From Oegoconia quadripuncta (taxonomy: Eukaryota; Arthropoda; Insecta; Lepidoptera; Autostichidae), in contig OX438759.1 of NCBI GenBank assembly GCA_949316235.1, positions 12,437,618 to 12,501,617 on the forward strand: a stretch of DNA of 64,000 nt, in the 5' to 3' direction. Shown piece by piece: positions 46,509-58,138 of this stretch. The notes below the pieces were generated by a model. That model was not told where the DNA came from. It saw nothing but the letters and a program-made list of their open reading frames with translations, and searched no databases. The translations under genes and the position numbers were made by a program. Every line of letters starts with the position of its first letter. The stretch's first letter is position 1.

Positions 46509-46668
46509 AATAGCATTGTTGTGTTCCGGTTGTCTGAGATAAGATAGCCAGTCCCCCAAATGTGTTGGGGTTTCCGGGTCAGTAAGTTTCCACCTTCGAC
46601 CTCATCTTCACTTAACATCAGGTGTGATTGAGGTCAAGCATCAACCCGTGGTGCACACAAAAAAAATC
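46509..46668 (+). repeat. SINE family A, right part
   Basis: Resumes with 'aatagcattgttgtgttccg' and ends at 'gtggtgcacacaaaaaaaat'. Confidence 0.92.
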
Positions 46669-47450
46669 AGTCAAAGTCCAGAGGACATAATTTTTACAGT
46701 AAATTTTGATGTTTTAGAAGTATTTTTTTTAATTCTGCATTTAGGGGTTTTTTGTAGAATGTTGCCTACATATTTTTCCTCACTTAAATATACGAGTATC
46801 TGCGTAAACTCTTACATAATCCGTTCAGTAGTTTTACCAAAATGCAGGTTCAAACTATAATTATGTGTATAGAAATGCTTCGGAGCAGTTCTCTTAATAG
46901 TGGCCATCTTTTACCGTTATAATTATATCGAAGCGAAAATTCGGTGAGTTTGTAGAAACGGTGTTTATTTTGTACCTGGAGTTTTTGTGGCTTCAAACAA
47001 CAGGAAGCACATGAATAGATATATTGTTTGGTAAATGGCGTAAAGGTAAATGGCGCCAGGCGGACGGTCAACACCACAAGCGAAGTATTTGTGACAAATA
47101 CAGTCGTAAAACTATATTGAATAGCGGTCGAAATGCCAAAGTCTATTCACTTAACCTTTCCTAGAAACTTTCTTTGATTGAGTGGTCTACTTAAAAAGTT
47201 TTCGAAGGGATGACATATACTATATGCTGTGCATATTCACCCTTTCGGATTATGATATTCAATGCTTAAAATGGTAAACGGAACGGAATCTATCACTACC
47301 TATATGATAGAAAAGATATTTTCACACACACATTAATAACCTATAGCAGTCCTCTGTCGGACATAGCCCTCTCCCATGAAGTTGGCGGTCGTGAAGTCCG
47401 CACCGGTGACGCTGACTAGTGCATTCTGTTATCTGTTTTGTAAGGGATCT
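46669..47450. other. Intronic, no gene seen
   Basis: No domain in frames at 46624-46860(+) or 46850-47077(-). 'atagccctctcccatgaagt' near 47370 is a possible LINE tail remnant. Confidence 0.4.
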
Positions 47451-47598
47451 AAGGCCCGTATTAAAAACCCGTTCTCAAGATTGAGGTGACCTTAAGTTGA
47501 CGCTTGAGAATCTGTTGCATATTAAAACAGTTAAAAAAAAATGTATTGAGACTGAGACGCGATCTCAATCTCAAGATCGATTTATTAATATGGCTCTT
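47451..47598 (+). mobile_element. Small MITE, copy 1
   Basis: Imperfect terminal inverted repeats: 'ggcccgtattaaaaacccgt' plus 'tctcaagattgag' at the left against 'ctcaatctcaagatcgattt' plus 'attaatatggctc' at the right. The interior has 'gacgcttgagaatctgttgc' and 'gtattgagactgagacgcga'. Copy 2 is at 49379-49495 in reverse. Confidence 0.75.
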
Positions 47599-48361
47599 AG
47601 TCGCCTTTCGCCTTTTAAGGCGCCCATGGGATGAAATGGTTGATCTTATTATACTCTGTCAGGAACCATACGGCATAAATAACTAAACCGTCAAAAATTG
47701 GCAAACTTACTTACAAATATATCCACTTATTTAACGGGTTAATAAGTGAGGAAAATATGGGTGAATACACATAAAAATGTTATATGCATTTATCCGACCG
47801 CTCTTAAAACGGTGAAGGAACCTGCATGCCTGAGAAATAAAAATTCAAAGGCATGTGAAGTCCCCAATCCGCATCGGGCAGCGTGGTGAACTATGGCCCA
47901 TACTCCCTCATTATACGAGGGAAGGACTATATTCCTGCAGTGGTATGTTTAGTGGCTGATGATGATACATAAAAAGTAATACATACAGACGAACATAGAC
48001 CTCTTCCTTTTTTGAAGTCGGCTATATTTACCTTCATCCGATACTACTTTAAAAAAATATATGTAAATTTCAATGCATGCGATCACCATCATATGAATCC
48101 AATTCTAACTCTGTAACCTCAGTCACGTTATTATTTTATCTTACTGAATGCAGTGAAAGGAAATACAGCTTCCACTTCCTTATTTCTAATAGGATTGTGC
48201 AGAATACCGAGACCATGTGCCGATGATTTTACAATGGGGATATTACACAGGAAATTAGGATTTGTACGGAACGAACAACCATATGCACAAAGCTAGGACC
48301 AATGGACGGCCACTAAGTTTATGTTCCTCTGGAATAAGAAACAAGAGTGTTAAATAAATAA
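47599..48361. other. Intronic; RTE-like tail at 47875-47970
   Basis: 'gcagcgtggtgaactatggc', 'catactccctcattatacga' and 'ggctgatgatgatac' are typical of RTE-type LINE 3' ends, and a relative is at 56205-56300. No gene seen. Confidence 0.5.
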
Positions 48362-48561
48362 ATGTTTCGGACACCAGTCATCTAGTTCCAAAATAAGCAA
48401 ACTTGTACTATTGATAAATATTCATATACACATTCGTAATTCATCAGTATTCATCATCATCACACAAACATTTACCCCTGGCGGGATTCGAATCCGTAAC
48501 CGTTGGTTTCGCTGACAGGGTCACTATGCACTACACTACTACACAAATCGGTCGTCACTGT
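48362..48561 (-). repeat. SINE family B2, near full length
   Basis: On the - strand: 'gacgaccgatttgtgtagta', 'cagcgaaaccaacggttacg', B box 'ggattcgaatcccgccaggg', 'tgatgatgatgaatactgat' and the tail 'ttattttggaactagatgac'. Confidence 0.85.
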
Positions 48562-48635
48562 TGGGTCGATATTTATTATTTTTGATGATTTTGAATAAGT
48601 TTGTTCGCTAGTAGCTAAGATAAACCAAACACAGT

Positions 48636-48832
48636 CAAAAGCTAAATATCTTCGGACCGGCTTAACCGATTTCCATTAAACGTGACGAATAAACTGTCCC
48701 TTTGTATAAAAAATCGCACTCAAATCGGACCACGCATTATTGTGATACTTCCGAACGAAAACTGGACACACACACATAATGCCGTCAAACACACGTACAC
48801 CCTTCGTTTTTCGTCGGGGGTTAAAAATTAAG
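48636..48832 (-). repeat. Repeat C, copy 3 (longest)
   Basis: On the - strand: 'aacccccgacgaaaaacgaa', 'aatgcgtggtccgatttgag', 'tggaaatcggttaagccggt' and 'ttagcttttgactgtg'. It aligns with 115-265 and 13200-13342. Confidence 0.7.
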
Positions 48833-50165
48833 CCAATGGGATTAGAGCATTGAAAAAGTATAGACGAGGCTAATGATCTATACACGTGAGCCTTTCCAGC
48901 TCGGCGTATAAACCCACGTGTCGGCGCAACGGTACTTGTCACAAATTGCTCCACAGCCTGCAGCAGTTCGGACAAACACGACGCTTTCTTTTCGCGGGAA
49001 CTCATTAGCGCTGCCTACACTTTTTTTAAAATTTTGCTTTGAATAATTTCAGTATGCCCTTTAGTATTAAACAATAGCCTAACACACGTAAGTTGTAGGT
49101 TTGTATTAATTAATGGCGTTCGTGTTTGGCATTTCGATCGTAATATGTTTCCGTGTCTTCAGCAACTCCTTCCATTTATTGATTAAGCCTTGGGAATTCG
49201 AATATAGATTGATGTCGTGATTGACGTGAACACCAACAATTTGATGGTGTTCAAGGTTTTAGCACTCTCGGAATTATTAGTTGGCGAGATTCTCAAAACT
49301 CTTTCCGTGTTTCATTAATTAATGTTTCGGCACGTAAATTAATGTTTCGGCACGTATAAAGTATAGAATCAACCCGCCTCTTTCATAAATCGATCTTGAG
49401 ATTGCGTCTCAGTCTCAATACTATTTTTTTGGATTGACAGATTCTCAAGCGTTAACTTAAGGTCATTTCAATCTTGAGAACGGTTTATGGCCTTAGGACA
49501 AAGGGATTTTGCTCAAATAACTTACACATTTGCATGTTTCAACGTCAATGGGCTCACCCCCCATGTCACATGTAGGTACATTTCTGTATATTTCGTAAGG
49601 TGAATCCTGGATGATGTTTCATTCAAGCATTAAACCATCTGGTTTTAAACTGTGTTACTACGTTGTGATAATGGGTTGAAATTATTACGAGTGTTATATA
49701 TGTAGGTGCATTTGGCGTCGGTGGTTTAAGAATAAATATATCTTGTTTCTTATCTAATTGCGGTCAGCTGATATCAATTTCGTCTGGCTTGCTCTGTGTA
49801 AATCGGCAGCTGACCTGCACGAAGTTATTATGTTACACTCTACATTACCTACTAATTTAGTTCGTGTTACCGATTTCTGACTCGTTTGTGATATAATTGA
49901 TTAGTTTTTTGACCTATAATTGGTTATCTGCAAATATTAATCGTGTTAATAGGTAGACACTTCATGTTTTTTTTTAAGTGCATATGTAGGTATTACATTT
50001 TGTAAATGCTATTGATTTCTGTTAATATGTTTTATAGGTGTGTTTTTATCGGCTCTCCTCCCGATAAGTTGTGATGGTATTGATTATAAATAACCATGCA
50101 ATTTAGATTATACTTAGTACTACTAAACGAGGGTATTTCCCTTTTTGATGTACATTTATAAAGCT
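48833..50165. other. Intronic; short tandem repeat and MITE copy
   Basis: Two tandem copies of 'aattaatgtttcggcacgta' lie at 49317-49356. MITE copy 2 is at 49379-49495. Otherwise nothing is recognised. Confidence 0.5.
49379..49495 (-). mobile_element. Small MITE, copy 2
   Basis: 'ataaatcgatcttgagattg', 'cgtctcagtctcaatact', 'gacagattctcaagcgttaa' and 'aatcttgagaacggttta' match 47451-47598 in reverse orientation. Confidence 0.75.
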
Positions 50166-50376
50166 ACTAGCTATCCGCCCGCGGCTTCGCCTGCTTGTAA
50201 TAACTTTATCGCAGATGTGTTTAATTTGTTTATCACTTTATGCTGTTGGTGTTCCGATTAAAATAATAAAAAAAAAAAAACCAAATTTCGTCCAAATCTC
50301 TTCATCCGTTTCGCCTTGATTGCGAAACAAACAAACAAACAAACATCCAAACTTTCGCATTTATAATAGTTAGATC
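50166..50376 (+). repeat. Repeat E copy
   Basis: 'actagctatccgcccgcggc', then a shortened middle, 'caaatttcgtccaaatctct', 'gaaacaaacaaacaaacaaa' and the end 'tttcgcatttataatagtta'. Confidence 0.85.
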
Positions 50377-51807
50377 GAAAGCATTGCAGGGGTACAACCT
50401 CACTGTACACAGCTTGGAAACTTCAAGAAAGTCTTTTACTAGCCCGTGATAGAAACAATATCTGCATCCTATAATTTTGAAGCCTTCAAATTTTGGCCAC
50501 CAGTAGGACTAGCATGCCAAATAATCTATAATGACAGGATATAGAAGCATGGCATCCCTCTCTCTCATGCTAGCACGGCAGTCCCTTAAACTATGTTACC
50601 TATGTTTGTAAACACTTTAAAAATATAATTAAAATATATAACGGGCGGGCTTATCCTGTGACGTCATCTGTTCCAGTCAACCTAGGTCTTTGCCAAAGAA
50701 CAGATTGATTGGATATGTAAGACAGGCGCCAAGCGTGATATAATGTTAAATTTCAAGTAGACGTTTTCGTTACATAGTCTTCTGTTCATACCTTTGTTAG
50801 TTCGATGAGGAATGGCCTGAACTTGAGAAACAAATAGTGACTACTCATAGACAGACGACCATTGAATTTTTAGATAATACTGTGCATCAACGCAAGAAGT
50901 ACGTGAAATAACGGGATGGACCACCGGATAGCAATCAGATAGCGTAATCTCCAGCCTCTTTGTACCCGTCACGGTTGCTGCACCAATTCTGTGGTTTGGC
51001 TAAAAAAACGTTAGACTTACTCAATACGAACTTGAGATGCGACTGTGTCGACATTGTCGCTATCGAGACGTAATGTAGGTAGATGTAGGAAAGTACAACC
51101 GCGTTCATTAAATATGATCACAAGAGCTCGAAACGTTGATCAAAGCCATTACGTTGGAAAAATCTAAAAATGTTGCGTGTTTTTATTGACTGACATATTT
51201 TTATTATTATTTTTAAGTATGACAGTTATTTGAGATTTGTGGAATAACCAAACCAATATTGACAATTATGTTTAGAAAACGAAACAAATTGTAAGTTTGT
51301 TTTTTTTTTTATTTTTGACGATCGCTTACGTCTTTCGCTGGGATGGTGTGCGAATTTGCAATAATAAAAACTGTACATTTGTACACAATAATCATGAAAC
51401 TTAAAAATACGGTACGTCCAATGGCGGCCTTATCACGTAACAACCTTGTACAAGGAGAAGGTACCTATATAATATAGAATTCATAGTTTAGTAATGCAGA
51501 TCTTTTTAAATTTTCCGCAACGATTACAATTATTATTATGTGTGATTGGAGTTCTTGAACAATGTTTAATGCACTCGACTGTACCTATTGGTCGAATACG
51601 TTCTGATTATCGATGAAGTTCAAACTCTGTTTGCATTGCATTAGTGTAGGTACACCGAGCATTGTTAACCCAAATCGCATTGCGGTTCAATGCCGTTGTT
51701 CAAGTAGATGCTAGCAATTGGAACGGATATTTTTAACAGTTTTTATTTTTTGCTTAATTACTTTGATCATTAAGTTACGGATTTATCTTTTTTTTTAATT
51801 TTTTTTT
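50377..51807. other. Intronic, no gene seen
   Basis: Nothing recognisable in about 1.4 kb. Confidence 0.4.
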
Positions 51808-52080
51808 TATGCACCTGATTGAGGATGACTGAAGATGAGGCCGAAGGTGGAAGCGTACCGACTCGGAAACCCAAATATTTGGCGAACTGGCTACCTTATC
51901 TCTGACAACCGGAACACAACAATGCTATTAACATTGCTGTTTGGTGGTAGCCAGCCAGGCGGGCATTTAAAATGCTCTACCACCAACCAAACAGTACTAA
52001 ATATGTACTCCGCTGGGGATCGAACCCGCGACCTCCGATTCGTAAATCCTATGTAGTTTACATTGAGCCACGGGGGCGGT
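51808..52080 (-). repeat. SINE family A, near full length
   Basis: Reverse orientation, poly-T at the left, 'tttgtggtagccagccaggc'-type body, B box as 'gggatcgaacccgcgacctc', and head 'cattgagccacgggggcggt'. Confidence 0.9.
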
Positions 52081-53058
52081 TATATTTCGGCGGTTATCTT
52101 TTATCGAATACGGTGTATCCCTCCAGTGATCTATTATTATTATGTCCATTATTATGGACAGGGTACCACCCACTTGTTTTCCTTAGCATAATCTCTAGTC
52201 TTGCCTAATAGCTACTCAGATAAATTACTATTTTACGCGTCGGTTGTTAATAATTCCACTCGTAATAGCATTGTTGGCTACTCATATGTGTAGAGATAAT
52301 GCCAGTGAAGTCATGTGAGCAAGCACGTATTGAAGTTATGGCGGGAAACCCGAACGATAAAGGTACTAATCCGTTTCCGGTTACGTGGTTTTGTCCTTAC
52401 CGGGCACTCCCTCTGTTAGGTTAGTTACTTGTAGGGTTACCAGATGAAAAACTTAAAGGCACTGACAGTAACTACAAATTGTAAATTAAGGAAACCCCCG
52501 AGAAAACAAGCGGTTATATCATCCAGATAAACCAAAGCAACTGTATTATAAAATCAATATCTTCTAGTTCTAATTCGAGTCCTTTTTTATGCACAACAGG
52601 TTAGCACTTGTCCTCAATAACATCTGATGTTAAGTGAACACGTGCTACAGGACATAACGTTGAAATCTACATACTTGTCAAACATTACCCTCCTTCCTGG
52701 AGCACTCGGGTAAAAAATGAAAGTGACAAATGTTCTTGCGGTTCAAATTGCTCTAAAGAAATACAATAGACCGCCGCCGTTATATAGGTAATAATAGTAT
52801 ATGCGGAAGTAATTTTGGAGCACGTATTTCAGAGTTGTTCTTAAAAAATTGCTGTCCCATTCGAATTGTGAATAGAAACCGTTGCGGTTAAATTATTTGG
52901 AGAAACCTTCTGTGAAATATCCGTGCGTCTACGTGATAGATGCGGACTGGATATCGGTTCCTAAAGCAAATAACTACAATATCTGTTATGGAGCGAGCCC
53001 ACCGCAAACTAAAGCAAACAAGAAGAAAGCGTTCGGAAATGAGCAACGTCTTGTATTA
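52081..53058. other. Intronic; SINE A 3' fragment at 52588-52648
   Basis: 'atgcacaacaggttagcact' and 'aataacatctgatgttaagt' mark a truncated SINE A (-). The dispersed 'aacattaccctccttcctgg' motif is at about 52683. The frame at 52882-53070 has no domain. Confidence 0.5.
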
Positions 53059-53335
53059 TTAGTGGTGTAGTCGGTGTAGTGGTTAGAAACACTGACTGCT
53101 ACACTAAAAGGTCGTGGGTTCGAATCCCGCTAGGGGCATATGTATGATGAATATGGACACGTGTGCCCGAGTTATATTTTTTTTATTCATAATATGCACC
53201 TACTATTAACAAAAAAAAGTTATTTGTGTAATATATCAACCATCGCGTTGTGCATAAAAAAAAATCTAGTATTACAAGCCTAGTTGCATAGTACTCGTAT
53301 GGAACTAGATGGCGCTATGTGTATGTACAAGGATT
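53059..53335 (+). repeat. SINE family B1 with a tiny SINE A insertion
   Basis: Head 'tcggtgtagtggttagaaac' (A box), 'gggttcgaatcccgctaggg' (B box), 'gtatgatgaatatggacacg' and 'gaactagatggcgctatgtg'. At 53245-53264 the sequence gcgttgtgcat plus an A-run, the terminal bases of SINE A, interrupts 'caaccatc|tagtat'. Confidence 0.88.
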
Positions 53336-54671
53336 TATTCACAGTCAACTTCAAAACAAAATTGTTCTCGAAAACCTTTGTAGTGGCATGTATCGAGTAC
53401 CAATATTGTTACGATAAGTATTTTTCTTAAGAAATTCAAACGTGTTCGAAAATAAATTATCGTATGAACATGGACTATGACTGCAATTTTAAACCTAACT
53501 GTACGTACTAGATTGCAATCAAAACTTCATTCAAATTGATAATAGGAGTATTTGACTTTCACGTGAGCTCGCTTGCTGCTCGATACTGTCGTGCATTATT
53601 TATTCTTAAATTTCATTTTTTTTTTGTTTTTATTGGCGTTTCATCTTTATAATCTGTGGAAGGTTATATAGTACAAAATAAACGTGTGGCCAGCGACTAC
53701 TGACAAAAGAAGGATATGGCACCAGGACAAAGAAATTGTATGCCCAATCATAATAAACCTTACTGCTATTGCGACGAGTAAACTGAAGAGGAGGGGGCTG
53801 CTGCTCTTAGTAGGAGTGCCCTATGTACTAAGAAGCGCGAGAGACTAGAGAAGACACGTTTCTAAATGCCGGTTAAGCTGACGCGGGACGTGACATGCTT
53901 TTACCCTAGAGTTTCTTGCTCGTTCTTCTCTGGGGAGTCAGCTTTGTGAATGAGCAGTAAATTTAAATGTAATATTAATAGTGACGTTTTCAAGTGATAA
54001 TTTTGTCCTGTGAAATAAAATATTTTGATTTGATGCGTTTTGCGATGTGATTTAAACATTGACAGTCACGTGTCCACTAGTCTGACAAAATCCCACCTAG
54101 CCGCACTGGGCCTCCCTGTTAGATTATGGTCCATACTCTCTCCTAGTGGGAGTTACATTTCGGTCCGAAAAACTAAAATGGTTGATGCAGCCGTGTTGGG
54201 TGGAGCTAATTTTTCAGTGAATACTTATCGCCAGTATAAACCATAGAGAGATCCTGGAATTTCACAAGTGCATAATACAGGGTCGCAGGTAATGTATGCG
54301 GGACGGGGGGCGTCGGCTGGCGTCGTGACGCCAACCGGCGCGGCGTCACTTACAACATCGGCAATGCGGCCGCATGCTTGACACGCCAATCTGCATTCTC
54401 CACTCCAGAGGTTGAGGTTTCGTGTTACCAAAAAGCTCTATTCAGGATCGAGCACGTTATCGATTAGAAAGACTTCAAAACTATTCGAATACGAGGTAGG
54501 GACACACCACCTACTACTACAAGGTTCAGCACCCTAAATTTATTACCAACTGTCAAATTCGACCAATAGTACGATTTACGCTATTAAATTCAACCAATAG
54601 CGAAGGAGATTGCAAAGAACTTTATAACTATTGAAGTTGTATAATAAGGCATCCAGGTCTTTTTTTTATCC
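53336..54671. other. Intronic; CpG-rich patch at 54285-54385
   Basis: A LINE tail lies at 53915-54034 (separate entry). 54285-54385 is CpG-rich ('gtcggctggcgtcgtgacgc', 'aaccggcgcggcgtcac'), and the 68-codon frame over it (54225-54431, -) has no recognised domain. Confidence 0.4.
53915..54034 (+). repeat. LINE 3' tail, copy 2
   Basis: 'gagtttcttgctcgttcttc', 'ggggagtcagctttgtgaat', 'gtgacgttttcaagtgataa' and 'aaaatattttgatttgat' parallel the 14775-14900 tail. Confidence 0.65.
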
Positions 54672-54726
54672 ACAACGGGTTGTTACTTGTCACACCTGAT
54701 GTTAAGTGAAGATGAGGTCGAAGGAT
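54672..54726 (-). repeat. SINE family A 3' fragment
   Basis: 'cacaacgggttgttacttgt', 'cacacctgatgttaagtgaa' and 'gatgaggtcgaagg' with a poly-T at the left: the last 60 or so bases of SINE A only. Confidence 0.85.
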
Positions 54727-54987
54727 TTCTGAAGGAGAAACCGGGATTTCTCAGTCTGAGAATAGATGATTTTTCGGCGAACATGCGCGATTGTAACGCT
54801 GGTGCTCTAATAGGTAAACTACTTACCGGAGGATATTTGCTACGTCATTTTCAACTGTACTATTTTTATTATGGAACTAAGTTTGAAAATTATTTGTTTC
54901 AATTTCAATTCAATTATATATTTTTCGTTAAAAAATTCTGTTTTTGAATAATCTGTCGATCCTTAAATAAAAGTCTGAATAGCGTTT
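54727..54987. other. Spacer between two SINE A copies
   Basis: Nothing recognised. The open frame at 54687-54947 begins in the SINE fragment and is not a gene. Confidence 0.4.
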
Positions 54988-55263
54988 GTTAATGCACCTC
55001 AATCACATCTGATGTTAAGTGAAGACGAGACAGAAGATAAAAGTGCGCTCACTCGGAACTTCCAACATATTTGGAGGAGTGGCTATCTTATCTCTAACAA
55101 CCGGAACACAACAATGCTATCAACATTGCTGCTTGGCGGCAGACTTGTCCGCCAGGCCGACATTTAAATGCCCTACTAACCAAAACGAGTACTGCTCATG
55201 TCCCCGCTGGCAGAACTCGCGACTTCAGTTTTGTAAACCTTATACAGTTTATATTAATCGGAG
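54988..55263 (-). repeat. SINE family A, diverged copy
   Basis: 'acctcaatcacatctgatgt', 'tggctatcttatctctaaca', 'accggaacacaacaatgcta' and 'ggcagacttgtccgccaggc' identify it. The head is decayed ('tatattaatcggaga'). Confidence 0.85.
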
Positions 55264-57531
55264 AAAACGCGGGTCTGTACCTACCAAAATTTTATGATTC
55301 CGTGATGATAGGTTTGCATGGAAGAGATCGCTGTTAGCGATAAGGCCGTCTAATTTGTAGTTTCTATAAGATATTTAAATGTACCTTCCTTATTTAAACA
55401 ATTAAGCCTATTTGATTTGATTTTGTCTTAATAGAAAGCTGTGCTGTGTGAATGGTATTACACTGACAACTGTTAACAGTGCCATAGATTTCGTTAAAGA
55501 GAACAATTTGCGAAAAGGTGCAGAGCAGATTGGTATTTAAAATATAATCGTCACTTCCCTTACCCAGACGTAATCATAGGTAGGAGAGGAGACTAATTTG
55601 GCTTCCAACATACGTCAGGGGATTACTATGCAAATGTGATGAATTAATTTTAGAAGAAAATTAATGTTTCACATCCGTTGCGATTTCAGACAACGGATAG
55701 CATAATAAACTGCGGCTGTTATGCACATGGGAGGGGAAACACGTGTTCTTGGTGTGTGTTCCTCGTTTGCTAGAACTTGGCTCAGCATCGACACGCGTTT
55801 AGGCGATTTAGGTCACAGTAGGATATCACATGGTGTGGAACCGTTTTGGACGTACGAAGCGGGAATGTTTATCCACTCCACGAAGTTTACACAAACATAC
55901 AGTTGTCTTTACCCGACTTCATGTATGAGAATGCTGTTTATGTACCTATACCTAATTTCAAAACGAAATCTATCTATTTAGAAACTGGCGATTATGGAAA
56001 AATTCGACGATATCGATTGATAGTTATCACTGCCTAGTGACACTAGGTCCATAACGCTACAACGATGGTGGTAAAAGTTAGTTTTTAAATAAGGATAAGT
56101 ATTTGAATCAATCAGTAAGGTTTGAATTAGTCGGTCCCGGTTGATTTCAATTGAACTCCGTCGTTAAGCCAAGTCGGTGGCCTACTGAGCAGCTTAAAAA
56201 CACTACTGAGCCCGGTGGTGGAATATGGCTCAAACCCTCTCCCAGTGAGAGGAGGATCTGCCCCAACAATGGGGACGTGTAAAGCTATTTATGATGATTG
56301 GAATCAGTCGTTATGTTGCAGAAATTACCAAAAAGTGATATTTATGAATCATTGTTCCATCCAAATGCTGCAGCTGCTCTTTAACGGACTAGATTTACCA
56401 AAGATGTACAATTACCTACGAATCTGATATAGCTTGTATACCACGATTAATATATGCATTTCATTTCAGTAGTGACAAGTGGTAGTTTTGATTGTAAGTA
56501 GTTTTCGTTGCTAAGGGTCAGATTTTTTGTATCTATAACGGTGTAAAATTAAAGACTTCTTGTTTCCCAGTTTTACCGGAGAGATCGTAATCTCTGACAC
56601 AGATATTGACTATGCAACTGTGAGTCCGAGAGTAACTTTGGTAACTTTACATAGTAAGAAGTTCAAGTTACATGAATATTTTATAATTCTACGTTGTACA
56701 GAATCCCTTTTCATCGTTACCAGGAAAAAAAGGACAATAAGCAACGCGCATACGTCGCAAGCGCGTGACCTCGATTATTCAAGCAGAATACCGCGGAATA
56801 AACGAAACGCAGTTCTTTTGTTTTATAGTTTCCGTAATTTCTTCGATAATGACTTTGCACAGCACACAACTCGTTTCTATGCTACAGATAATCAACCATT
56901 GCTTTAGGCTTCATGCCTCCCCTTTGTCTTATGATCCTTGGAGAAAGATACCACACCCCGTGTGTTACCGAGGATAACGGAAATACCCAAAAACGATGTA
57001 TCATAGTTTCCCTCTGCTGTGGACCGCGGTTGAGCACACGGAAATTATTTAAACAATAGGTGTAAATGTTTGCTGATATCTACACACATAGCTATGTAAT
57101 TATAATACTTCTTATGTATTCAAATTTTAATTGAAGTTCGAATTTTGTGTATCGCGTAGTTACTAAGTTAAAGAGGTTACGCAAGCAATTTGCTAACCGT
57201 GTTGGAATATTAATTACGGATCAATTGTTAAGGCTGTGTTGCCTACTGAGTAATTTAATTAATCAAGAAATATAATTTATAAGGCTTTCTGTTTAGAAAG
57301 CCTTATAAATTATATATTTGTGTGTGTGTGACCATGACCTTTTGAATTAGAAACTTCTGTAAATGTCACAAACAGTCATATCAGGATAGGGTGACAAGTG
57401 AACTACTAGGTGGTTCTCCTTCCAGTTTAGTAAACCGTTTTCTTTATACGTAAACCACACTAAGAACTAACGAATTGTCCATTTTCATTGATTTATATAG
57501 AAACAAGTGATTATGTGTCCCTATCTGAAAA
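55264..57531. other. Intronic; LINE tail and hairpin only
   Basis: 56205-56300 ('gagcccggtggtggaatatg', 'aaccctctcccagtgagagg') is an RTE-type tail related to 47875-47970. A perfect hairpin lies at 57270-57315. The 115-codon frame at 56560-56907 has no recognised domain. Confidence 0.45.
57270..57315. repeat. Perfect 21-bp-arm hairpin
   Basis: atataatttataaggctttct-type arm (57270-57290), loop gttt, exact reverse complement (57295-57315). Confidence 0.93.
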
Positions 57532-57944
57532 TCGCAAAACAAACGTGCGAAAAACTGTGGCTCGTAAGATCGTAGACATAATACGAGTAGGTAGGTACTT
57601 CTTCGACGAACGCTAGTGAGAAAGAACGCGCGAATGATCCTAACCAACAGCATCGGGGTGCTCCAACAAATAGGCTAAATAAATATAAGTTGTTAGCAAA
57701 TCCAGTGCTGTTAGAGTGGCTAAGTTTTGGTCCAATAAAATTTGAAACTTGCTTCGACACGAAAAGAAGAAGAACACATCTTGCTCGCTCGTTCGCTACA
57801 CAACTCTCTTCCACATTAGCGTTCGTCGAGAAGTATGCTGTCGCCGTATTGTTTATCACACTAGCAATGTGTCGACCAACAGAGTATCGTAATAACAATC
57901 TTTCGACCCACAGTTCTTCGTACGTTTGTATTTCGATGTTCACA
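57532..57944. mobile_element. Degenerate long inverted-repeat element, about 410 bp
   Basis: The left arm has 'gcgaaaaactgtggctcgta', 'taatacgagtaggtaggtac' and 'cttcttcgacgaacgctagtg'. The right arm carries their inverses ('cattagcgttcgtcgagaag', 'cgacccacagttcttcgtac'). Arms exceed 100 bp with many mismatches and indels. The 140- and 110-codon frames over it are by-products. Confidence 0.7.
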
Positions 57945-58138
57945 GATGCTACCAGTAATAAGTCTCTTGTAATCGAAAATCGCCGTGGTTACGTGCAAGT
58001 CTACTGGTGTGTTTTGGTGTAAAACCCTTTAGTCCTTTCACAACATCCTCGGGAAGAAACGAATTCGTGGGATTATTGTAAATATAGATTCTGTGATATA
58101 TTTTCAAAAATCGCATTATTTCTTATATCCCAGTTATC

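Noticed and set aside
56560..56907. 115-codon open frame as a gene
   Set aside because: No family resemblance, no signal peptide or repeats, inside a repeat-rich intron.
57270..57315. microRNA precursor
   Set aside because: The stem is only 21 bp, very AT-rich, perfectly paired with a 4-base loop; too short for a normal pre-miRNA and more like a chance or repair palindrome.
57690..58022. 110-codon + frame and its 140-codon opposite-strand partner
   Set aside because: Both lie over an inverted-repeat element; the open frames follow from base composition.
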